A stretch of DNA of 64,000 nucleotides from JAWKZG01 sp041396125 (GCA_041396125.1 JAWKZG010000016.1:62001-126000); one strand, 5' to 3'. Positions 1 through 8,861 are shown, counted from the stretch's first letter. Program-made: numbers and translations. Notes: generated from the letters alone by a model not told the origin.

Positions 1-60
1 CGTCAAAGGGTAGGCCAGTGCAGAATAATCCCGGAGCTGGCGCGGGGATTGTCCGCTCAC
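1..60 (-). CDS. ABC transporter permease, N-terminal fragment (runs off the window)
   Basis: Only the first 20 codons are in the window. The start is a GTG at 58-60 that overlaps the TGA stop of the upstream ATPase gene (GTGA, minus strand). The readable start is polar, ending SALAYPLT, as expected just before the first membrane segment of a PotB-type permease. Position directly after a substrate-binding protein and an ATPase supports a permease, but the domain itself is not visible. This is inference from gene order and translational coupling. Confidence 0.6.
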   Translation of the reverse strand, partial: MSGQSPRQLRDYSALAYPLT

Positions 61-1109
61 CCCGGCAACACCCGGCATGCCGCCACCGGCAGTTCGACAG
101 CAACCGTGTCCCCCTGCGCCACAGCAGGTCGTTCTTTCGGCGTCGCCACTGCAATCAGACGTTGTCCGGCGCAATCGATATGGGTTTCGACACTGGCACC
201 GACATCGCGGATAAACACCACCTCACCCCGCAAACACTGTTCACTACTGTGCTCCAGCGGCCAGACATGTACCTCTTCCGGCCGGATAGCGAGCGTCACA
301 GATTGACCGTTTTGCAAGGGGGTATCACTACTGATGCGTAAGGTTTGTCCGGCCAGAGTAACCGTATCGCTGCCACTGGCTGTAATCGGTATCAGATTGC
401 TAGTGCCGATGAAATCAGCGACAAAAGTCGTTTGGGGATTACGGTAAATATCCAGCGGTGCGCCGACCTGCTGTACCTCGCCCTGGCTCATCACCACCAC
501 CTGATCGGCCATGGTCATGGCTTCACGCTGATCGTGCGTCACCACAATGGTGGTGATCCCCAGACGCTGTTGCAGCAGGCGCAGTTCCACCTGCATGGTT
601 TCGCGCAACTTGGCATCGAGTGCGGACAAAGGTTCGTCCAGCAGAAACACATGCGGCTCCAGTGCCAGCGCACGGGCGATAGCGACTCGCTGCCGCTGCC
701 CACCAGACAATTGATTAATCGCACGGGTGGCAACGCCAGGCAGTTGCACCAGCGCTAATAACTCCTCGACGCGCTGTCGGCAACGGGCGCTGTCCAGCCC
801 GCGCAAGCGCAGACCATAGGCAATATTGTCAGCTACATTAAGATGCGGAAACAGCGCCAGTGACTGGAACACCATACCGAAATTGCGCTGATGCGCAGGC
901 GTAGCAGTCAGATCTTTTCCATCCAGCAAAACCTGACCCTGATCCGGCGTTTCCAGTCCTGCAATCAGGCGTAACAGGGTCGTTTTACCGCAACCGCTGG
1001 GGCCGAGCAGACAAATCAGCTGGCCCGCAGCAATATCCAGATCGGTCTGGCGCAGCGCCTGCACCGTGCCAAAACGCTTGGCCAGACCACGCAGTTGCAG
1101 TTCGCCCAT
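57..1109 (-). CDS. ABC transporter ATP-binding protein, polyamine (PotA-like) type
   Basis: A 350-residue ATPase that would energise import by the neighbouring polyamine-type transporter. Walker A is GPSGCGKTT near residue 37, the signature is LSGGQRQRVAIARAL and Walker B is HVFLLDEPLSALD. The C-terminal third (from about residue 240) has the TOBE-type regulatory extension, including AIRPEEV, seen in PotA/FbpC/MalK ATPases. The start is taken as the ATG at 1109, whose A is shared with the TGA of the substrate-binding protein gene (TGATG), rather than a TTG one codon upstream. Order is binding protein, ATPase, permease, all tightly coupled. The substrate (spermidine/putrescine or a related cation) is inferred from family resemblance; an iron importer is less likely. 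Confidence 0.88.
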   Translation of the reverse strand: MGELQLRGLAKRFGTVQALRQTDLDIAAGQLICLLGPSGCGKTTLLRLIAGLETPDQGQVLLDGKDLTATPAHQRNFGMVFQSLALFPHLNVADNIAYGLRLRGLDSARCRQRVEELLALVQLPGVATRAINQLSGGQRQRVAIARALALEPHVFLLDEPLSALDAKLRETMQVELRLLQQRLGITTIVVTHDQREAMTMADQVVVMSQGEVQQVGAPLDIYRNPQTTFVADFIGTSNLIPITASGSDTVTLAGQTLRISSDTPLQNGQSVTLAIRPEEVHVWPLEHSSEQCLRGEVVFIRDVGASVETHIDCAGQRLIAVATPKERPAVAQGDTVAVELPVAACRVLPG

Positions 1110-2191
1110 CAAGCCGTGATCATCTCAGTCCATTTTTGCGACACCCAGTCGCCGCGCTCAGTGTATAAATCATAGCGCGGAATAATCGGTGTGCCGTCGC
1201 TAGCTACGGCAGCGAACTCCTCATCGGATAAATCTGTGCTGGCGCGCTTGACCGTCGGTGCCGTCCCCACTTTTCGTGCCAGCAGGGCCTGGGTCGTAGG
1301 CTGACTCATATAATCGATAAACACATGCGCCAGATCGAGCTTACTGGACGCACGGCTCACGGCCCAACAGCCGGAATCACTCACGCCGCCTTCTTTGGGA
1401 AAGGTCGAACGCACCGGGAAACCATCAGCGGCAGCCAGACCGGCCACATCGTGATAATACTGCCCCATCGGGATTTCACCTGACTGCAGCCCCTGCTGGA
1501 ACTGGCCTTCATCGCGATACCAAAGTCGTACATTGGGCTTGACCTCGGCCAGTTTCGCCAATACCTGCAGCACACCTTCTTCAGTATCCAGCAGTGCCGT
1601 ACCGCCGAAATACGTTGTCGCGGTAATCTCCAGCAGGAACGAATTACTCGCCAGCGCCAGCAGCCCCAGCCGATCAGCATTGGCCGGGTCCCACAGCGCT
1701 TCCCAGGACGTCGGCGCGTCCGGGTACACATCAGTGTTGGTCACCAGAGTGATATACCAGGCAACCGCACCAATACCGTCTACGCGCTCATCTGGATAAC
1801 GGTGAATGAACTGTGGCAGCAAATGGCTGCTGTTGGGAATCTTCGTCAGATCCAGCGGGGCCCACAGCTCGGACTTCTGCCCGCGCAGCATCGGTCCCTG
1901 GGCAATCATCGACACATCTGCCGGTGCCTGTCCGGCACGGGCTGCCTGCTCCAGCTGTACCAGCCAGGCTTCACCGGTCGGCTCGGCGATGGACTCGACC
2001 TCGATGCCGGTGGCAGCGGTAAATTCGGGATAGATATGCTTATCAAAAGAGTCTTTGAAATAACCGCCATAGGTGCCGATTTTCAGACTTTGCTGGGCGC
2101 GAGTCTGCACAAACGGGAAACCAACAGCAGCAACCCCTGCCACAGCGGCAGTAGCTTGCAAAAAACGGCGACGATTCGTAGTGTGGCGCAT
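1109..2191 (-). CDS. ABC transporter substrate-binding protein, spermidine/putrescine type, Tat signal
   Basis: A 360-residue periplasmic binding protein and first gene of this transporter operon. The N-terminus has a twin-arginine motif (NRRRFLQA) followed by a short Ala/Val-rich segment and a probable cleavage after TRAQ, so export by Tat is likely. The mature part resembles PotD/PotF-type extracellular solute-binding proteins (LKIGTYGGYFKDSFDKHI near the start; MGQYYHDVAGL in the middle). It ends one base into the ATPase gene. The ligand cannot be read from sequence; a polyamine or related organic cation is the family expectation. Confidence 0.85.
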   Translation of the reverse strand: MRHTTNRRRFLQATAAVAGVAAVGFPFVQTRAQQSLKIGTYGGYFKDSFDKHIYPEFTAATGIEVESIAEPTGEAWLVQLEQAARAGQAPADVSMIAQGPMLRGQKSELWAPLDLTKIPNSSHLLPQFIHRYPDERVDGIGAVAWYITLVTNTDVYPDAPTSWEALWDPANADRLGLLALASNSFLLEITATTYFGGTALLDTEEGVLQVLAKLAEVKPNVRLWYRDEGQFQQGLQSGEIPMGQYYHDVAGLAAADGFPVRSTFPKEGGVSDSGCWAVSRASSKLDLAHVFIDYMSQPTTQALLARKVGTAPTVKRASTDLSDEEFAAVASDGTPIIPRYDLYTERGDWVSQKWTEMITA

Positions 2192-2360
2192 AGTCTGTAC
2201 TCCAAAGTATTGGGTATACGGAAATGGTAGTGGATTCTGGGCAGTAGCTCCACTTTATCGTTATCAGCTAAATCGCCGTCAGCTAATATTGCGCTTAGCC
2301 CAGCCATACATGCCGATTGAAACGGGGTCTCGTCTGGAAAATCTCTATTATTAGTATGTG

Positions 2361-2396
2361 TAAAAAAGGGAGCCATCACGCATGCTCCCTTTACAA
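2361..2396 (-). terminator. Intrinsic terminator of the 110-residue secreted-protein gene
   Basis: On the minus strand a perfect 9-bp stem (AAAGGGAGC at 2365-2373 against GCTCCCTTT at 2384-2392, 10-base loop) is followed directly by a T run (the A run at 2362-2367 on the plus strand). It lies about 35 bases after the stop at 2426, where an end of transcription is expected. Confidence 0.75.
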
Positions 2397-2425
2397 GTCT
2401 GGGATTTGAGCCGAATAACGCTGAA

Positions 2426-2758
2426 TCAGTCGTACTCGACGGTATAGCTTCCTAACTCACAGAGATCGAGTTCGTATTCTTCCACCTCATCACCATCTTC
2501 GAACTCCACCGATATGTCATATTCGCAGGTGTCGCGCCCATCGGCGATGATGACATCAACCTCATAGCCACCCGCCAGGATATAGTCTTCAGGAATAAGA
2601 TTATCTTCCCACTCGCGGGTGCCGCTATGAGAAACATAAAATCCGGTCACCGCAATGTCCGTGTTGTTAATAAGCTTAAACTGCAAATCTTCGGCATGTA
2701 CCGCTGCAGCACTGCCAAGCAGCGCCACTATAGCCATTATCCCGACTGTACTTTTCAT
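2426..2758 (-). CDS. Small secreted acidic protein of unknown function
   Basis: 110 residues. The start is the ATG at 2758 because a strong GGGGGAG ribosome-binding site lies just upstream; the longer frame adds nine residues with no signal character. A signal peptide covers about residues 1-21 (MKSTVGIMAIVALLGSAAAV, then HAED). The mature part is rich in Asp and Glu, contains an INNTD segment and two cysteines (DTCEYD and DLCEL) that could form a disulphide, and alternates polar and hydrophobic residues in a beta-like pattern. Similar small periplasmic proteins of unknown role are known from proteobacteria. It is monocistronic with its own terminator. No function is assigned. Confidence 0.7.
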   Translation of the reverse strand: MKSTVGIMAIVALLGSAAAVHAEDLQFKLINNTDIAVTGFYVSHSGTREWEDNLIPEDYILAGGYEVDVIIADGRDTCEYDISVEFEDGDEVEEYELDLCELGSYTVEYD

Positions 2759-2863
2759 TAACGCTCCCCCTTCATTGGTAAACAAAAAATGCTCACCTAA
2801 ACATAGTTCAAGGTAACCGGAACGCCAAGTTTCCCGATTCTTATATTGGAGCGATTCATGTCA

Positions 2864-3337
2864 TTAATCCCGCACCAAACCCAAACGTTCATGCCATTCA
2901 GCAATCGATTCGTCGGGATATTCATCGAAGTGCTTGTCCTGCGGATCGGCTTTGACCTCGACCCAGTCAGCCTTCGAGCCCAGCATTAAATGCGTGCGCT
3001 CGGGTGGTTTGGGCAGATCAGAATCAATAGCGGAAGCAAACGGATGCACCAGCTCCGGCCAGCGTGGGTTCCACAGCCATAAAGCACTGCCGCAGTGTTT
3101 GCAAAAGTATCGTTCCGCCGGACTTTTCGCGCCGTCGATTTTGGCCTGATAGATGGTGATGTGTTCTACACCGTCAACGCTCATCGAATCCGCTTCGCCG
3201 TCCAGGTTGATGGCATAACCGCCACCACCCGCCGTTTTACGGCAGATCGAGCAATAACACAGATTAAAAGGGTAGGGATGGCTGGATTTAAACTGGAATT
3301 TGATCGCGCCGCAATGACAGGAACCTTTGAGTTGCAT
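2864..3337 (-). CDS. GFA / CENP-V family zinc-binding protein
   Basis: 157 residues. The start is the ATG at 3337 because AGGAG lies just upstream; an in-frame ATG seven codons earlier has no such site. The zinc ligands of the GFA fold are all visible: CHCG near residue 6, CYCSICRKT near residue 27, and FCKHCGS near residue 78. The name derives from glutathione-dependent formaldehyde-activating enzyme, but most family members have no proven activity, so only the fold is called. It stands alone between the secreted protein and the toxin-antitoxin pair. Confidence 0.85.
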   Translation of the reverse strand: MQLKGSCHCGAIKFQFKSSHPYPFNLCYCSICRKTAGGGGYAINLDGEADSMSVDGVEHITIYQAKIDGAKSPAERYFCKHCGSALWLWNPRWPELVHPFASAIDSDLPKPPERTHLMLGSKADWVEVKADPQDKHFDEYPDESIAEWHERLGLVRD

Positions 3338-3421
3338 GGATTTCTCCTGGAAAGACAAGCTTTTAAAATACGTCAGAAGGGACGTACGTCAACATCAACG
3401 TACGTTAATTGCGATGTGTTT

Positions 3422-3844
3422 TTATTCTTGATCCCAGGGATTAATCAAGGACAAATCAAGTCCGCCAAAATCCTTGATATTTCGCGTTACCAAAATTGCA
3501 TCATACGCCTGACAAATCGCTGCGATCTGGGCGTCACCCATGTTGATCGGACGACCGGCTTTTTCGCGCTCGACTACCAAATCTGCATAGTGTGCGGCAG
3601 CTATGTCATCAAACGGAATGATTCTATTGTGAAAATCCTCTGCGAATATATTTAATAGTATGCTCTTGAGCACTGTTTTACGCTTGCCATCCGGTAAGCG
3701 GGTAGCTCCGTAAAGCAGTTCCGCGACAGAGATAGAAGTAAGCGCTAAATCTTTGGTATCTTGCGCATTGACCCATTGCAAAACATGCTTATTTGGTTTT
3801 TGGCGTATCAGTTCAAACACAATGTTGGTGTCCAAAACCTTCAT
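3422..3844 (-). CDS. PIN-domain toxin, FitB/VapC type
   Basis: 140 residues, the usual length for a FitB-like PIN ribonuclease. Acidic active-site residues are visible: MKVLDTNIVFE at the N-terminus (first Asp), SVAELLYG (Glu) and NMGDAQIAA (Asp), followed by VTRNIKDF typical of the FitB branch. It would cleave RNA when released from its antitoxin. The ATG at 3842-3844 would overlap the ancestral antitoxin stop TGA (3841-3843) as ATGA, the standard arrangement, but the antitoxin now stops 30 bases earlier. Confidence 0.87.
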   Translation of the reverse strand: MKVLDTNIVFELIRQKPNKHVLQWVNAQDTKDLALTSISVAELLYGATRLPDGKRKTVLKSILLNIFAEDFHNRIIPFDDIAAAHYADLVVEREKAGRPINMGDAQIAAICQAYDAILVTRNIKDFGGLDLSLINPWDQE

Positions 3845-3873
3845 TCGGGCAAATCGGCTGCGCGTGGCAACTC

Positions 3874-4080
3874 CTAGCGGGATGGTATGTCAATCTCCGC
3901 GCCGCCAATGACTGCAACTCGACTATGAATACGACTGCCTAAGCCGCGTTGTGGCTTTTCCAGGGCTTGCCTGAGAATAATTCGAGCATGCTCTTCCATT
4001 GATCGGCCATGCCGAGCAGCTTCGACACGCAGCTTTGCTTTCAAATCGTCATCAAGATTACGGATGGTTAGTGTCGCCAT
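3874..4080 (-). CDS. FitA-like ribbon-helix-helix antitoxin, C-terminally truncated by a TAG codon
   Basis: 68 residues. The N-terminal ribbon-helix-helix (MATLTIRNLDDDLKAKLRV) binds DNA; the C-terminal tail normally inserts into the toxin. Translation stops at TAG (3874-3876). Reading through this codon gives ELPRAADLPE and then a TGA at 3841-3843 that overlaps the toxin start. That is the C-terminus and coupling expected of an intact FitA. The gene therefore seems to have lost its last ten residues by a nonsense change, unless the TAG is a sequencing error or is suppressed. The operator lies just upstream at 4093-4120. Confidence 0.83.
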   Translation of the reverse strand: MATLTIRNLDDDLKAKLRVEAARHGRSMEEHARIILRQALEKPQRGLGSRIHSRVAVIGGAEIDIPSR

Positions 4081-4092
4081 CGTTTACTCCAC

Positions 4093-4120
4093 ATGCTAGC
4101 AATGATGTCATTGCTAGCAT
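4093..4120. promoter_or_regulatory. Perfect 28-bp palindrome, likely operator of the FitAB-type pair
   Basis: ATGCTAGCAATGA (4093-4105), two bases, then its exact reverse complement (4108-4120). It lies 12 bases upstream of the antitoxin start. FitA-type antitoxins bind such inverted repeats to repress their own operon, so this is the probable autoregulatory site. The palindrome is seen; the binding is inferred. Confidence 0.75.
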
Positions 4121-4133
4121 AGTACAACTCGTT

Positions 4134-4712
4134 TTATATCTTCAACGCCTTTTCCACCCGATCAATCCAGGTCTGCAGCGCTGACCGCGTGCTCAAATCA
4201 AAGCCACCCTCATGTGCCAGTCGGGTATAGGCAATCAGCGAAATATCGGCGACCGATAAACCATCGCCCACCAGCCAGTCGTGTTTTTGCAGATGTTGCT
4301 GCATTAAATCCAGTGCGCTGTTGCCTTTCTGGACTTTGGCCGGGTCGAGTTCGGTATCAGGTTTGCCCAGATAGACTTTCTGGAAACGGCATACGGCAAT
4401 GGTTGGTTCGTGGCTGTATTGCTCCCAGAATAGCCATTCGTGCATTTTTGCCTGCTGCCAGGAATCGGTCGGAATTAATGCGCTATCGCGTGCCAGATAC
4501 AAAATAATGGCATTGGACTGGCTTAGACAGCGCCCGTCAGTAAATTCTACTACTGGCACCTGAGCCGCCGGGTTGCGGGCCAGAAATTCCGGCGTGCTTG
4601 CCTCGCCTTGCATGATATTGATAGCTATCCAGTCGTAATCAAGTCCCAGGTAGTCGGCGGTGTATTTAACTTTGAGACAGTTGCCGGAATTGAGATCGCC
4701 GTAGATACGCAT
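4134..4712 (-). CDS. Glutathione S-transferase family protein
   Basis: 192 residues with the two GST domains. The N-terminal thioredoxin-like half (MRIYGDLNSGNCLKVKY) carries the cis-Pro region AAQVPVVEF and the glutathione-binding LSQSNAIILYLA. The C-terminal helical half has the N-capping motif VADISLIAY. A cytosolic enzyme adding glutathione to small electrophiles is the family role; the substrate is not predictable. It is a single gene. The nested-hairpin element at 4755-4907 sits directly in its upstream region and may affect its expression. Confidence 0.88.
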   Translation of the reverse strand: MRIYGDLNSGNCLKVKYTADYLGLDYDWIAINIMQGEASTPEFLARNPAAQVPVVEFTDGRCLSQSNAIILYLARDSALIPTDSWQQAKMHEWLFWEQYSHEPTIAVCRFQKVYLGKPDTELDPAKVQKGNSALDLMQQHLQKHDWLVGDGLSVADISLIAYTRLAHEGGFDLSTRSALQTWIDRVEKALKI

Positions 4713-4754
4713 AGAAAATTCTCGTGAGGTTAAGGTAAAGATGCCAGAGCGTTA

Positions 4755-4907
4755 GAAGCTGTTTCAAAAACAGCTTCTGCTTCGGGGCAAGGATGCGCCG
4801 AACAGAAAACAGGATGGATAACATACTGTTTTCTGGAGAAAACGAAAACCTTGGGTTTTCTGTTTTCGATTTCAAAAAAGTCTGGATGACCTTTTTGAAA
4901 CAGATTC
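4755..4907. repeat. MITE-like nested-hairpin element with 16-bp terminal inverted repeats
   Basis: The ends are GAAGCTGTTTCAAAAA (4755-4770) and TTTTTGAAACAGATTC (4892-4907), inverted with one mismatch, each flanked outside by TTA (4752-4754 and 4908-4910), which may be a 3-bp target duplication. Inside are four successive hairpins: 4754-4778 (11-bp stem, 3-base loop), 4803-4835 (10-bp perfect stem), 4838-4867 (13-bp stem with one bulge) and 4871-4899 (12-bp stem, one mismatch). No coding frame fits. It resembles a small non-autonomous palindromic element of the ERIC/NEMIS kind, but I do not recognise the family. Confidence 0.55.
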
Positions 4908-4933
4908 TTAAGCTCGCAAAAAATGCTTCGGTT

Positions 4934-6944
4934 TTACTGGCGGGCTTTCACCTGCTGCACCAAAAACCGCATCGGATTGAGTATATCAATAACGTTGCAT
5001 GGCAAAGGCAGCGGTTCCCCGGTTACTAAAGATGCCAGATATTTCCGCCGCCAGCGGTGCGCCGACAATGCCACGCGAACCCAGGCCGGTCAGCATATAC
5101 AAGCCCGGTTGATGCTGGGCAGGTGGATAATAACGCGCCGGTTTGCCATGCCGAAACAGCTCGGCGTATTGCGCTTCGAATACAGCAGCATCGGGGGCCG
5201 CCCAACGACAGGAACGCGCCCCGGTGTGGCGGCACGGACATTGGCGAACAGGCTGCGCACAGAAGCGTCTGCGGTTACCACGTCTGGCAGCCAGTGCTGC
5301 AAGCGCTGCAGATTGTCCTGGTCGTCCGCAGCGCGCAGTGCAGGATCGCGCTCATAGGCCTGAAAGGTTGCACCGATGACATGCTCGCCGCTTATTGCTG
5401 TGTCGTCCGCGTCCGTGTCATCGGCCAGAGCGATGCGGGGCGTCAGATAAACCGGCCCGCACAGTGCTGTTCGCAAGGCTTGCGTGCTGGCCGTAGGCTG
5501 CAAGGCACTGGTCTGGCCACGATAGGCCCAGAGAGGCAGCCAATCGAGGGCGGCAAACCGCGTGGCCGCCAGACCATTGGCCAGATCAATACAGGGCTCT
5601 GGCTAAGCAGACCGTTCTGGTCAAACACCTGCCACTGTCCGTCGGCATATTCCAGCCGCTGTACGGGCGCGTTATAGCGGGTTGTAATCCCTGCCTGCTG
5701 CAACCAGGCTTGGCATAAACTGCGCGGCTCCAGCCAGCCGCCGCCAGGAAACCAGACGCCGTGGTACGGCAGGGGAATACCGGCTACCTCACTGAGCTCA
5801 GTCGGATTTAACAACCGGGCTACCGCAGCGGGCAGATCGTAGGCCTGCAATGCGCGCTCCATACGATTGCAATCAGCCGCATCAGCCGCACACTGCACAA
5901 CACCGCAGGGCTGCCAACGCAGATTACGTCCTGCGCCTGCAGGCGCTTAATTTCGCGCAGCACATATAAATAGCCGTGCAGGTAAAAGTCATTACTGGGA
6001 TCACGCATGGCGCTCAATCGTGGCATAACCAGCCCGGCCGGATTACCTGACGCCTGTTGCGCCGGACCGGAATCATGCTCCAGCACGGTGACCTGCCAGC
6101 CGCGACGGGCCAGCGCGTTAGCTATCGCACAACCGGCCAGACCAGCCCCGATAATCGTTGCTTGCTGCCCATTGGGCGATGCATTAAGAGCGAATTCCGG
6201 CAAAGCCAGCCAGGGCTTTTTCAGTGCGGGTCGCGCAGACGGTTTTGCCAGACTTGCCCGCAGCATTTCCCGTTTATGACCGAAGCCGGGTGCTTTCTCT
6301 ACTGTAAAACCGACCTCAGCGAGCCCGCGCCGTACTATGCCGGCCACCGTAAACGTGCTCAGAGTAGCGCCGGGCGCGGCGAGTTGCGCCAGCAAGCGAA
6401 ACACTTCCGGTTGCCACATGGCAGGATTGCGTGCGGGCGCAAATCCGTCCAGATACCAGGCGTCGACCCGAGCCTGCAACAGCGGCAGCATAGCGCTCAC
6501 ATCGCCGAACAGCAGAGTCAGGGTCAGGCCCGGTGTCAACTGCAAGCGGTGAAAACCCGCCACCTGTTCCGGATAGACCGCCAGCAGACGGTGAGTATAG
6601 ATATCCAGTTCCGGCCATAAGGCCAGCGCCTGCTGCAGCTCGGTGCGGTTTAAGGGGTGTTTTTCGACCGCAACATAATGCAAACGACAGCAGGTGCCGG
6701 CCTGGGTATCCCAGCATTGCCAGGTGGCCAGCAGATTCAGACCGGTGCCGAAGCCGGTTTCACCGATCACGAAGTGTTCTCTGGCCTGCCAGCGCTGTGG
6801 CAGATCATTGCCATGCAGAAAAACATGACGACTCTCGTCCAGTCCGCCCGCCCGCGAAAAATAATGATCGCCGTACGTTGTGGAGTAGGGCAGCCCTGTG
6901 TCGTCAAACTGCAGCGCCGGACTGCTGAGTTGCTCTCCGCTCAC
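4934..6944 (-). pseudogene. mnmC: mnmC, bifunctional tRNA mnm5s2U enzyme, with four frameshifts
   Basis: MnmC finishes the wobble modification mnm5(s2)U: an FAD-dependent oxidase removes the carboxymethyl group and a methyltransferase then adds the methyl. The methyltransferase half is intact from the GTG at 6944 (GETGFGTGLNLLATW; WYLDGFAPARNPAMW). The oxidase half begins with the FAD motif TIIGAGLAGCAIANALA. Homology continues through three further frame changes at about 5924-5930, 5583-5588 and 5193-5203. A fourth near 5022-5030 follows LGSRGIVGAPLAAE and leads to GEPLPLP and a stop at 4934. Rejoined length is about 670 residues, matching E. coli MnmC. Three shifts are repaired by adding one base. 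It follows the DMT permease gene on the same strand. Decay or poor base calling are both possible. Confidence 0.85.
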
Positions 6945-6954
6945 TTGCTTTGAC

Positions 6955-7823
6955 CTAGCTTTGATCTAATTTGCGTGCTGAACGCAGGGCAATAATGGCC
7001 ACACCGACCAGTGTCATGCCACCGCCAGCAACAACTGCCAGGTCAGTTGATCACCCCAAATCGTGACCCCAAAGGTTACCGCGAAGACCGGTGTCAGCAG
7101 CATAAACGGCGATACCGTGCTCACCGGATAACGGCCCAGCAGATAAGCCAGCACGCCATGCCCGATAACCGAGGCACCGATGGTGGAATACGCCACCGAT
7201 GACCATTCCAGCAGTCCAGCACTACGCAGTGCCTGCCATTGTCCCTGTTCGAAAATCAGCGACAGTATTAACAGGCCTGGCATTGCGATCAGCGCCACCC
7301 AGGCCTGCAAAGCCAGCGGTTTTACCTGACCTCGCAGCTGGCTGATAAAAATATTGGCTGCCGCCATCGCCAGCGCCGCTCCGGCCACTAACAGCAAACC
7401 GACCAGATTATCCAGTACAGCAGGATCGAAACCGATCACCATAACGCCTAAAAAGGCGACCACCATGCCCAGCGTACGACGCCAGCGGATGGTTTCAGAC
7501 AGAAACAACACCGCCAACAGCGTCGAAAATGGCACGTATAACTGGGAGGCTATGGCAATTGATGATACATCGCTGCTGACGGACATGCCCCAGAACATCA
7601 GACTGAAATGTCCCACGCCCATGACCAGCCCAATCAGCAACAAGCGCCGGGTATGGCCGGGTACTGGCCGCAACAGAGGTGCCAGCAGGATCAGCAATAA
7701 TAGAAAACGCAGCGCAGTAAACAAAAACGCCGGAAAATGCGCCAGACCGTATTTGGCGGCAACGAAATTAAAGGCCCAGAATATGTTTACAATCAGGGCT
7801 AACAGCAAGTCTTTATTAGTCAC
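6955..7823 (-). CDS. EamA/DMT family transporter, frameshift at the last 20 residues
   Basis: An inner-membrane protein with about ten hydrophobic segments in two repeated halves, as in EamA drug/metabolite transporters (start MTNKDLLLALIVNIFWAFNF). Substrate unknown. As read, the frame ends at 7014 after QLLLAVA. Adding one G to the GG pair near 7024 gives LLGGGMTLVGVAIIALRSAR and a TAG at 6955-6957, the normal C-terminus with the last membrane helix (289 residues). The stop would lie 11 bases from the mnmC start, so the two are probably cotranscribed. Confidence 0.85.
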
Positions 7824-7829
7824 AATGAG

Positions 7830-8690
7830 TCACAGCAGGGATAATTGAGCAGTCGTTGATTCCGCGGGCCAGGCCGCCAGCGGGCTAAGGCCGGATATAC
7901 GCTCACGCAGCAGTTCATGGTAGGCGCGGGCTACTTCGGGGGCCTGATGATTATTCGGCGTATGGGCAAAAAAATACGGTGTCCGGCCTTCATTGATCCA
8001 GGCAGCCAGTTTATCTTGCCAGGGACGAAGAAAATCCTGATTCGCCAGCACCTCGGGATGACCGATAAAACGGACCAGCGGACGTTTTCCCAGCGCAACT
8101 GCCCGCACCGGTAAACGCGGTTTTTTGCGCTGCGCCTCACGGGTGTCAGCATCCTCCGCACGGGCGCTGAACAGCGCCCGGCTGTCCAGTATCACCCGAT
8201 CTATGCCGCGTTCGTAAAGTCCGCGATTAAAGGCTTTCTCACTGTCACCCTTCGCGAAAAAATCCAGATGACGCACTTCCACCGCATAATCAAAATCGAC
8301 AGGCAGTTTAGCAAGATAATCCCATAATACCGCTAAATTTTCTGGCCCGAACTGCGGCGGCAACTGCAGAAAAAACGGCCCGAGCCGATTCTCCAGCAGA
8401 CTTAAGCGGTCCAGAAAGTCTACGGTTTCCCGATCCACATGGCGCAACGAGGCATCGTGGCTGATCGTGCGTGGAAATTTACAGCAAAAGCGAAAATGAT
8501 CCGGCGTGGCCTCGCGCCAGCGCAGCACAGTGTCCGCTCGCGGCAAGGCATAAAAAGTGGTATTGCCTTCAACCGTCGAGAAAACCTCAGCGTACTGGGC
8601 CAGAAATTCCTGCGGCCGGGCACCACGCTTGAAAAGACCACCCACCCATGCCGGATTGCCCCAGAGCGGACAGCCCAGATAATAGCTCAT
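7830..8690 (-). CDS. DUF72 family protein (YecE-like)
   Basis: 286 residues. The start is the ATG at 8690 (MSYYLGCPLWGNPAWVGGLF) with GGAG just upstream; the longer frame adds 18 residues unlike the family. DUF72 has a TIM-barrel fold; recognisable features are NTTFYALPRADTVLRW and FRFCCKFPRTISHD in the N-terminal half and YFFAHTPNNHQAPE near the C-terminus. The biochemical role is not established. It lies seven bases before the DMT transporter on the same strand, so it probably heads the DUF72, DMT, mnmC unit. Confidence 0.88.
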   Translation of the reverse strand: MSYYLGCPLWGNPAWVGGLFKRGARPQEFLAQYAEVFSTVEGNTTFYALPRADTVLRWREATPDHFRFCCKFPRTISHDASLRHVDRETVDFLDRLSLLENRLGPFFLQLPPQFGPENLAVLWDYLAKLPVDFDYAVEVRHLDFFAKGDSEKAFNRGLYERGIDRVILDSRALFSARAEDADTREAQRKKPRLPVRAVALGKRPLVRFIGHPEVLANQDFLRPWQDKLAAWINEGRTPYFFAHTPNNHQAPEVARAYHELLRERISGLSPLAAWPAESTTAQLSLL

Positions 8691-8861
8691 ACACTCTCCA
8701 AAATTTTTGCCAATAGCACTTACTGAGCGTGCCTGGCCCGACACCTGAACAGACTACACAAAGCGGATAATTGATGCCTGATAATCGGGCTGAATACGTT
8801 AAAATCTACGCCATTTTTAATAACCAAGAGTTCTTATCTTCAATTGCCCGAGGTCAAGCTC

